Below are positions 9,337-18,500 of a DNA stretch of 64,000 nucleotides, piece after piece. The translations under genes and the position numbers were made by a program. This DNA is from Roseovarius sp. M141 (GTDB lineage: Bacteria; Pseudomonadota; Alphaproteobacteria; Rhodobacterales; Rhodobacteraceae), in the NCBI RefSeq assembly GCF_024355225.1, contig NZ_VCNH01000004.1, positions 1 through 64,000 of the forward strand. Reading direction: 5' to 3'. The notes below the pieces were generated by a model. The model made no database searches and was not told where the DNA came from. It was given only the letters and a program-made list of their open reading frames with translations. The stretch's first letter is position 1. Each line of letters begins with the position of its first letter.

Positions 9337-12320
9337 CTTGGACGCCTCCGTTGTGTTCTCATTGAGCGCCTTTTCGATGCGCGCGCCTTGCCTGCGTCGA
9401 CCGCTTCAGGTCCTCCGCTGCCAGTGCCCAAGTGCTCAGCCAGACCTCTAATCGTGGGGTGAGCGAACAAAGCCGTGGCGGTGATGTGTTCGCCAAGGCG
9501 CGAACGCATTTCCGCGGAAGCGTCAATCAGGAGAAGGGAGTCCCCTCCGGCTTCGAAAAACGGCGTGTCGATCCCGAAATCGCCGTGACCCAGACATTTT
9601 CGCCAGACATCATGAATGGTGCGCTGCAAATCCGTTTCCGGCCGCTTCTGCCTACGGTGGCTATCATGCGCCTCTTGAAGATGGGCTAAAGCACCGAAGT
9701 CGAGCTTGCCGCTGGGCGAAACCGGGAGCGTATCGACAAAGATCCAATGGGCGGGCGTCAGATGGTCCGGAAGATTGTCGGCAGCGAAGGTCTTGATTGC
9801 GTTTACGCTTGCCCCAGGCGCAGCTATGAAAGCGGTGAGTGACTGTCCCGACGGCGATACGGCAGCTTGGTCTACTTCGGGATGCTCTGCAAGGAGACGT
9901 TCTACTTCATCCGGATCGACCCGATATCCCCTAATTTTCAGCTGCCGGTCCACACGCCCGACTAATTCAAGATCACCATTGGCCATGCGTTTGGCTAGAT
10001 CTCCCGTCCGATACATGCGCGCACCGCCGCCGCGAAACGGATCAGGCAGGAATTTCTCAGCTGTTTGGTCAGGTGCGCCGACATAGCCAAGCGCGACCCC
10101 TGATCCTCCGATATAGAGTTCTCCGGTCACACCTGCGCCCAAGGGTCGGTAGTCTTGATCGAGCACGTAAAGGCAGGTTGCGGCGATCGGTTTGCCGATT
10201 GGTATTACGTGAGCGTTTTTCGGCGTCTGTGCGCTATCAAAAAAACTGCTGCCCACAACTGTTTCGGTTGGGCCGTACTCGTTGAATACTCGCGTCTGTG
10301 GCGCTCTATCTCGCCATTGCGACAGCATGTGTGGCAGCAATTGCTCGCCGCCCAGCACGGCGGTTTTGACCCGGTCCAATACAGCCTGCGGTAAGGTCTC
10401 GGCAAGGCGCTCGAACAGGCGGGGCGTCAGCTTCAGACAGAGTTTGCGGTCATCTTCGTCTTCGAGCCCGGCCGCAACGGTCGCCGCATCCCTCAAAATT
10501 CGGACTTTCTGTCCGGCGACGAGCGGCACCAGACTGGTTGTAAGGGATAGGTCGAACGCGAAGGGCGTACAGACGATAGCCACTCCCTGACCGTCAAATT
10601 CATAGGCTCTTGCCGCCCATTCGGCGTAGTTAGCAAGCCCCTCATGGGACACCATCACGCCCTTCGGCGCTCCAGTCGATCCTGATGTGTAAAGGACGTA
10701 GGCTGGGGCGCGCAAGTCCAGCGGCGAACCCAATAGGTCTGGTTTAATGTCGGTTGAGGCTTCGGAGCCTTCGAACCAATCCGATAGGACTATTGTTTTC
10801 AAATTGATGGGGTCGGCCGGTGGTTCCGTGGCAACGAGAAGCACCTTGGGTGCGCAATTTCTAAGAATGCGGGAGATTCGCCCGGAGGGTTGCGCCAGGT
10901 CGATGGGGACATAAGCTGCGCGCGCTAGCATGACCGCCAGAAAGGCCAATATCGTGTAAACGGATCGCTCTGTAGAAACCGCCACTAAACCGCCTTCAAC
11001 GTTAAGGGTTCTGAGTTTCTCGGCGAGGGCCAATGCACGCGCAGCGAGGTTCCCATAAGTGATGCAAAGCCTGTCGTCCTGAAGCGCTATTCGCCCGGGA
11101 CAGTCCCTGGCGGCCTTGAGAAAACGCTCCGGCAAAGCTTCGAGCGCAGGCGCATACGGTGCTCGTCCCTGGAGGTCCAACCATGCTATCTCTTCCGAAC
11201 CGTGACGAGTCAACGCCGAGATCGCCGTATCAGGTTGATCAATCGCCTGCTCGATCAAAGCGCGGAACCCCTCTCGCCTGAAGGCCAGCACCTCCTCAGA
11301 CAGAAAAACTGATTGCCGTGCGGACAGAACAATGGTGTTCGCGAGCGGTCTCCATGAGAGCCTAAGATCAAACGGATGGGCGCAGCTGTCCGCGAAGAGC
11401 ATTTCCACGCCGATCTTAGAACTTCCGGAGTCAAGAGGGTCAGGGGCAATGTCAAAACCCCACTCTCCCTTTGCCGGCGAGTAGGTTTTTCCCGGACCAT
11501 CGGTCGACGTCGCCCGGTGGCGTCTCTCGATCTGATCAATCAGCGCTGCGAAGCTGAGCGTACCGTCAACTTCTATTCCGAGCGGTTCATACAGGATTGC
11601 GGGGCCGACCATTTCCGCCAACGCCTCTTCCTGCAACCGGGGGTCGGTTGCAATGCTGACCCCACCCGCACCGCTGTTGGAAGCAGTGTTGAACTGAAAG
11701 GCGACCCAAGCGGCTAGAAGAATAGTGTTTGGGTCGGTCGATAACCTCGAGGCGAGACTTTGGAGCATTTCGACGCTGGAGGGCGCTAACTCCAGATTGC
11801 ACCTTAGGGGCCGTGTGTGGGCGGTAGAGGCCGCGCTGGTCGAATGGAAAGTCGGCTTCCGGCTGACCCCGTTTGCAGCGGCAAGTTCGGTTTGCCAATC
11901 GGCGAACTCTTCAAATTGAACGGGGTCCTCCGACAGATCTCCGCCGTTCAACAGCAAAGCGATCTCGCGCGCGACCAACGCCAATGATCGAGCGTCTATG
12001 GCCCAGGACTCTCCCGAAAGCTCCAAGACTATGGTCCCTTCACCCTGATGAAAAGCACGGGCAGAGATTGGGGAGTCCTGATCCTCGGCCCAGGACACAT
12101 GGCCTGGATGCTCTATCCACTGCGAAACCTCACTCGGAGTCCGTTCAAGGCGGCTTCCGAGAACGGGATGGCGTTTGCAAACGGCGTCCAATGCGGACTT
12201 GATCTGGACGATATCGGATAGGCCGGAAATTTTGTACAAGGCAGTCGCAGGCCATGGCACGCGCCCTTCACAGGCGTCGAACATAGCCTCAAGATAGGGC
12301 GAAGTTCGGAATTTGATCAT
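9333..12320 (-). CDS. NRPS: degenerate C-like domain - A (Asn-like code) - PCP
   Basis: The 995-aa protein has an N-terminal domain of about 385 residues with condensation-domain shape (SPYLEAMF..., ALDAVCKRHPVLGSRL). Its HHxxxD motif reads ESWAID (about 105-110), so the catalytic His is lost. The A domain shows YTSGSTGAPKGV (about 543), NEYGPTETVVG, YRTGDLAKR and SPSGKLDFG. Reading the ten specificity positions by eye gives DLTKVGEVGK, one change from the known Asn code DLTKLGEVGK. The PCP has AGGDSLLLID with Ser near 926. It starts 14 bp after the MbtH gene and overlaps the PKS start. The preceding protein ends with an intact C domain and a TauD-like hydroxylase, so bond formation can be supplied from there. 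The degenerate domain may instead position the hydroxylase, as interface domains do in siderophore NRPSs. Confidence 0.92.
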   Translation of the reverse strand: MIKFRTSPYLEAMFDACEGRVPWPATALYKISGLSDIVQIKSALDAVCKRHPVLGSRLERTPSEVSQWIEHPGHVSWAEDQDSPISARAFHQGEGTIVLELSGESWAIDARSLALVAREIALLLNGGDLSEDPVQFEEFADWQTELAAANGVSRKPTFHSTSAASTAHTRPLRCNLELAPSSVEMLQSLASRLSTDPNTILLAAWVAFQFNTASNSGAGGVSIATDPRLQEEALAEMVGPAILYEPLGIEVDGTLSFAALIDQIERRHRATSTDGPGKTYSPAKGEWGFDIAPDPLDSGSSKIGVEMLFADSCAHPFDLRLSWRPLANTIVLSARQSVFLSEEVLAFRREGFRALIEQAIDQPDTAISALTRHGSEEIAWLDLQGRAPYAPALEALPERFLKAARDCPGRIALQDDRLCITYGNLAARALALAEKLRTLNVEGGLVAVSTERSVYTILAFLAVMLARAAYVPIDLAQPSGRISRILRNCAPKVLLVATEPPADPINLKTIVLSDWFEGSEASTDIKPDLLGSPLDLRAPAYVLYTSGSTGAPKGVMVSHEGLANYAEWAARAYEFDGQGVAIVCTPFAFDLSLTTSLVPLVAGQKVRILRDAATVAAGLEDEDDRKLCLKLTPRLFERLAETLPQAVLDRVKTAVLGGEQLLPHMLSQWRDRAPQTRVFNEYGPTETVVGSSFFDSAQTPKNAHVIPIGKPIAATCLYVLDQDYRPLGAGVTGELYIGGSGVALGYVGAPDQTAEKFLPDPFRGGGARMYRTGDLAKRMANGDLELVGRVDRQLKIRGYRVDPDEVERLLAEHPEVDQAAVSPSGQSLTAFIAAPGASVNAIKTFAADNLPDHLTPAHWIFVDTLPVSPSGKLDFGALAHLQEAHDSHRRQKRPETDLQRTIHDVWRKCLGHGDFGIDTPFFEAGGDSLLLIDASAEMRSRLGEHITATALFAHPTIRGLAEHLGTGSGGPEAVDAGKARASKRRSMRTQRRRPR

Positions 12321-12334
12321 GCCTCGCGGCCCGC

Positions 12335-12529
12335 TCAGACAGCCGAGCGCTGTCGCACGCTGAGCGGTCTCATATCGACCCAGATCTTGGCGATATGATC
12401 AAGGCATTCTGTCTTGGTCCCGGTAGTGCCCTCTGCCGTCCAGCCGGCTGGCAGTGCCTTCGTGACCGGCCAGATGCTGTATTGCTCCTCATGATTAAAG
12501 ACGACCGCGTATTGAAGTTCCGTTGTCAT
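12335..12529 (-). CDS. MbtH-like NRPS accessory protein
   Basis: This 64-aa protein shows the complete MbtH signature: NHEEQYSIWP, LPAGWTAEGTTGTKTECLDHI and WVDMRPLS. MbtH proteins bind the A domain and are often needed for its solubility and activity. ATG 12529 was chosen over an in-frame ATG at 12547 because GGGAG precedes it at 6-7 nt and the protein then has the usual family length. It sits between two NRPS genes, 31 bp after one and 14 bp before the next, so it belongs to the same transcript and probably serves both A domains. Confidence 0.95.
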   Translation of the reverse strand: MTTELQYAVVFNHEEQYSIWPVTKALPAGWTAEGTTGTKTECLDHIAKIWVDMRPLSVRQRSAV

Positions 12530-12560
12530 AGTGGTCTCCCATTTCAAATCTCTATCTTGG

Positions 12561-15500
12561 TCAATACCGCGCCCGCCCGCTCATCATTACGAGCAGCTCT
12601 CGACTTCCCTGATAGGCCAAGCGTCCATGAGCCGCGCTGACATTGTCAACGAACAGCAAGTCACCTTGGCGCCAATGCACTGGCACTTCGATCGCCTGAT
12701 AAGCTGCCTTGATTCGTTCAATAACAATGTCGGGGATCGGGGTTCCATCTCCGAATGTACAGTCGCGCGGCGGACCGGTTTCTGCGAAGACGGTTTCAAT
12801 CGAACGCCGCGACCGCTCGGGCAGCGCCGCTGGGTGAAAATGTAGGAGCTGGCCGACCCAGCATTCGCGTCGCGACAGAGGATGGGTCAGAATTCCCGGC
12901 CGTGTGGCGTAGGTGGTTAGCACATCGCCTCGCCACTCCACCCGCATCCCGCTTTCCGCGCACTGCCTCTCCACAACCTCTCGATCCTCCGAGCCGAACA
13001 CAACTTTCCAATCCAGCCCAGGACCAAGGCCGTACCGTCGTACATAGGTCAGACCACGGTCGATCAGCCTCGGATCGATACTCTGAATAGAGTCGAGCAC
13101 AGTGCTGCTTGACGCCACCACTGTCTCTCCTCCCGACGCCGCCGGTGCCCCGCAGGCGAACCAGATATGAGCCGGCCATTCACTATTAAAGCTGTCTTCA
13201 TTATGCCAAAGTAGGCGCTCCTCATTGGGATAGGGGATCGGAGTAAATACCTCTTTGCCCCGCGCCTCTCGTGGATGTTCCCGCGTTGCATAGGCGGCAT
13301 ACCCAGTGGTCTTCACGATGGCCGCAAGTTTTTCCGGTGTGTCTACGTCGTAGCCTCGAAATAGAACAGCTGACTCCTCCGCCACCGTGTCAAATAGCCG
13401 CTCAGCGTTCGAACCGACCCAGTCGGCCAGGTTGGCTCCGGTCTCGTCAGGTCGGTAGGTTGTCAACGATGGCACTGGATCCGCGGACTCGGATCCGCTC
13501 CCAAGCGCGGGACGGCGCGATTGTGCTTTGCGACGTTTAAATTCCATGGTCTTCCTCGCAATAGGCTGATTGGCTTCAAGCCTTTCTGGAGACTGTGCAA
13601 GGATCGCTTCGAGCTCGTCAAGTATGCTTGCTGCAAGTGCCTCCGCAACAATCTCCGGGCGAAAATGCAGCTCAAGCGAGGCTCCAGCATCATCCTCTAT
13701 CACCGCAAGCGTCAGTGCTTCCTGGGCGATCGGAATCGTTCGCGGCAATCGCATCAATTGAGAGGTGCCAAGCGCATGGCGCATCGAGTTGACGCCTTGG
13801 TGGATTATCTTCGTGTCAAACAAAGGTTCAGATCGCGAGCGTGATTGGTTTGCGGCGCGCATGAGTTGGTCATAAGGCGTACCGGCAAGGGGCAGGATTG
13901 CGCGCATTGCGAACTGGACGGTCTGCACGATCTCGGCCAGAGTGGTTTTCCCCGAAAGGTCCACAGGAATTGGCACCTGGTTCACAAGCGGGGCGATGCA
14001 ATGGGCAGATGTGGGGTCGTCACGCTCTGCAAAATCTGTTCCAACGATCAAAGACTGTCGACCCGTCTTAAGCCGCAGCGTCTCGAGAAAAGCCGACAAC
14101 ACGACTGTGAAAGGGGTCGTATTGAGCTCTTTCGAGAGGTTACGAAATGAAGTACGCACCCTTGCCGTCAGGGTCTGGGTGGGTCCGACTGAGGGCAAGT
14201 CCACCGTTTCGCCCCAGATGGCACGCGGGTAACCATTCAAAAGCCGGAGAAGTTCTTCTGTGCCGCGCGATTGGTCCGCATTTCCGGCAGCAACAGCAAT
14301 CGAGCGCCGATTTGGCAACGCTGTGTCGCGGCCCAGCGTCAGAGCGACATATTCTTCCGCGAGGTCGGCCAGCACCAGCTTCACGCCTTCTCCGTCCGTG
14401 ACAATGTGATGCAGGGTCAGACACAAGAGCCAGTCCTCTTCATCGAACCGCGCCAAACGTAACGCCAGCAAGGGCCCCGTTTGGAGATCGAAAACTGTGC
14501 CGTCAGCCTTGGCGGCCAGTTTCAGAGAAGCGGCCTCACGATCAGCGGAGCGGATATGCGACATGTCCTCCACTGTTAGTGTGGAGACGACGGTTTCCAA
14601 GACGACCGGTTTAGGATTTCGTCCCTCCTGGATAAAAATTGTTCGAAGATCATCATGATGAGCGATCAGCCGCTCGAGAGCAGCGCGAAGGGCGTCAAGA
14701 TTGAGCGGGCCCGCGACACGCAAGGCGATTGACACGTTAGGCACGAGGCCGGGTTGGAGTTGCTCTGCGACCCAGATCCGTCTTTGAGCACTAGTGAGGC
14801 CGCCTTGGATGCCACTCGGTTGCGAAGCAAGTGCGGCAGATTCGATATGGCGGGCAAGATCGCAAAGCTTCGGAAAGGCGAAGACATCCGCGACTTTCAC
14901 CCGCCTGCCAGTCGCTGTCTGGGCGCGCACGGCCACGTTGTGCGCCAGGAGCGAGTGGCCCCCGAGCATGAAGAAGTCACTCTCCGCTCCGAAGTCGTCT
15001 CGTTCAAGCACGTTTCTCCAGATCTGGAATAGTGCGTTTTCAAACTCACCTTCGGGCGCGGTCTGGACAGCCTCGTCCTTTGGGACGGCCATGCCCCGCA
15101 ATGCGGCATTCAGATCGAGCTTTCCACGGCTGGTGACCGGCAGGCTGTCCACGCTCTTGAACAGGCTTGGAACAGCATAGGGAGGAAGCTGCTTGGCTAA
15201 AAACGCACGCAGGTCGCGCTCGTCGAGCGACGATCCTTCAGGCAGCTCGAGAATCGAGACGAGTTTTCGGTTAGCGCCCTCACCGACCGCTGTTGTGATG
15301 CTCGCGCGGACTGCGCCGTAGCTTGCGATGACCGCATCAACGCCCTCGGGCTCAATGCGGTAGCCGCGAACCTTGAGCTGTCGGTCACGACGGCCGCGGA
15401 ATTCAAGACATCCGTCGGGCCGGATCCGAACCAGATCGCCGGTTCGGTATAACCTCGCTCCGGGTTCCGACGAAAAGGGGTCCGGGAGGAAGTTTTCCGC

Positions 15501-18500
15501 CGTCCGCGCGGGATCGCCCACATAGCCGCGCGCGACACCGGAGCCGCCAATATAAAGCTCGCCGTCGACACCGGGCGGCGCCGGGCGAAGGAACGCGTTC
15601 AGAACATGGAGGCTCTCGCCGAATAGTGGCTCGCCAAGCGGGGGGTTTCCGCCGTCACGCAAGCGATGAGCGGACGACCAGATGGTGGTTTCGGTGGGAC
15701 CATAGACATTCAGCACACGGCCACACCGTTCGAACAGACGGCCAAACAGGCCGGACGGCGCGGCCTCGCCGCCACATAACACGGTCAGTTCAGGGAAATG
15801 GAACGGTCGCTCCAAAAGGTTGGATAGGGTCGACGGCGTGGCCTGAAGCAGGGTGACGCCGTGGCGTTTTACCGCGGCAAGGACTGTATCTGGCGAGGTC
15901 AGCGCTCCGTCTCCCCCGATGACGACAGCGCCGCCAACCAGAAGGGGCAGGAATATTTCCAGTATCGAGATGTCAAAGCTTGTGGAGGTGAGCGACAGCA
16001 AGACGTCATCGCTGCTCGCGCCAAGCAGATCTGCAAGGGCGGCCAGTGTTGCATCCAGTGCGGCGGCCTCAACACCGATGCCTTTGGGGCGCCCTGTCGA
16101 GCCGGAACTGAACATGATGTAGGCAAGCCGATTTGCCGGCGGCGGCGCCGCCATTCCGCCCCCGGCATCGCATTGGTCCGACGTCAGGAGCACACGTATG
16201 CCCTTGGGGCATTTGGGCAGCAGGTCGGGTGTCGTGACAGCGGCGCGGACACCGCTTCGCTTGAGAATGTCTGCAATCTGCGCTTCAGGCAGATCGACGG
16301 AAATGGGCACCACGGGAAGACCCGCCATCAACGCCCCCATGAAAACCGCGATGTAGTCCGGAGACTTGGGCAACAGGACACCCACCGGAGCATCCGGCGA
16401 GCCCCCGCGCGCCGCATCAAGAGTTGCACTCCAACTGCGCGCCCGAGCGAGCAGGTCGCCGTAGGACACCGTACCGCCTTCGGCGATCACGGCGTCCTTC
16501 TCAGGCAAACAGGCCGCATGTTCTTGGAAGGCTTGGATAAGCCCCGAAACTTCTCTCGCGCGCTTGCCGCCCAGCCGCTCGGATTGGGCCAGCAACGGCC
16601 TGTCATGCGCGCGCAAAATATCGACATCCGCATGGGCATCACCGACGCCAGCGAGCATCGCGTCAAGCACAAGATTCAAGGTGTCGGATATTCGCTTCGC
16701 CGTGTTACGATCAAACACGGTGGTGGCGTATCGCAAAGTCCACCTGATGCGATGACCTTCATCAAAAAAGTCAAAGTTCAAATCGGTTGGTGCGCCTTGC
16801 TGCGAAATATCCATGTGAGACCAGCCGTGCTTGGCGAAGACGGATCGGAGCAAGTCGAGCCTGTGCCAGCTGGCGAGGACCTGATAGAGCGGTGTCGTGC
16901 CCGTCGCGCCCGACAATCCAAGATGCTGGACCAGCGAGGAAAAGGGCGCCTCGATACAGGAGCGGGCGCGCTCAAGCTCGCGCTGGCACTCCTCGATTAG
17001 GTCTTTGAAGGTCATGGTTTCGTCGGCTTGCAGGCGTAGGGCGACAGGGTTCATCAAAGGGCCGACAATCCCGTGCCGCTTCCGGTCATCGCGAGACGCC
17101 ATGGCTGTCCCGACCACCAGCTCGCTGGTCGAGCTCAAGCGGGTCAATGCGCTGGACAGAGCAGCAAGCACCGCGACGAAAACAGTCGTGCGCGCGCTCT
17201 TGGCAAGCTCGCGCAAGCGGTGCGTCGTTGTCCGAGACAGCTTCGACCGCACAAGGCCCGCCTCAAACGATTGGACCGGGCCAGGATCGCGGTCACTTGG
17301 CAGGCCCAGTCGTACAGGCGCTTGCTTGAAATGCCTCGCAAGCGCCTGGAATTGCGCTTGTCCTCGTTTCGAAGCGAGGAAAGCCGCTTCGGCGGCCGCG
17401 ACCGCCGCCAGCCCGGGATCCGCTTTCCAGCCTAAGGCTTCCTGTTCGGTGGAACCCGAGTAGTCTTCGGCGAGCTCGCGGGCCAGGATGTCCAGGCTCC
17501 AAGCATCCGCCACAATGTGATGGACGACGATGAGCAAATAGACGTCGCCTCCCGACACCTGTCCTATCACGCACCGCATGACGTCACTCGCCTCAATATC
17601 CAATGCTCGTCCAGCTTCGGCCTCGAACCGACTTACGAGGTCGGCTTCGCACTCAAGCGGCTCCCGCCACACTGCAATTTCGGGATAGGCATCACCTACC
17701 GGCCTGGTTCGCAAACGAGGGGCACCGTCATGATCTTCAATCACACTGCGAAGCGATGGATGCCGGTCCACCAACCTTCTAATGCACGCGGTGAGGCGAT
17801 TCATATCGGCCACGCGTCCGACCTTCATTGCAAGGGGCAGATTCAAAGCCTCGCCCGCACCCAGCCGATGCTGGTGCCAAAGTGCCTGTTGGCCCACCAG
17901 AAGCCGCTCTGACGCATCGCCCGGCGCCTGTGCCGGACCTGATATGTCGTCGTCGGCGCGAGCCGCAGCGACCGATTGGCCGACTGCGCACAACGGCAAA
18001 GTCCCTAGCAGATCATCCGGCGCCAACCGCAAGCCATGGTGACTTTCCAGACGATCACAGACGTGCAGCGCGCCCATGCTGTCCAGTCCGTGGAAGGTAG
18101 CGGTTTCATTAACGTTGATCGAACCGGCGGTCAGACCGAGCACCTCTGCAACGGTTTGCACCAAAGCACCCTCGGGGGACCCGCCGGAATAAACCACAGT
18201 TCCCGATTGACCACGGGAGGACTCGATCAGGTTTAGGCCCTGCCGCGCATAAAGGCCTTTGGCTTCTAGCCTCCTAATTTTGCCGCTCGACGTTTTGGGA
18301 AGGCTGTTTGGTTTGACCAGGAGCAGGTCATCAGCCTGGACGCCAATAGCGTCGAACACGGCTTTCCTGATCTGCGACAACATGGCCTCAGGCGTCATTC
18401 GCGCCCGAGTGGGGACCTCGCGCGCCACTATCAGTCGTTCGCCAGCCGGATCGTCCTCGCCAAAAGCAACGGCTGCCCCATTCATCGGTAACGCCGACTC

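Noticed and set aside
15861..17000. + strand open frame of 379 codons within the large NRPS gene
   Set aside because: It lies opposite the A domain and neighbouring segments of the synthetase, whose motifs are intact.
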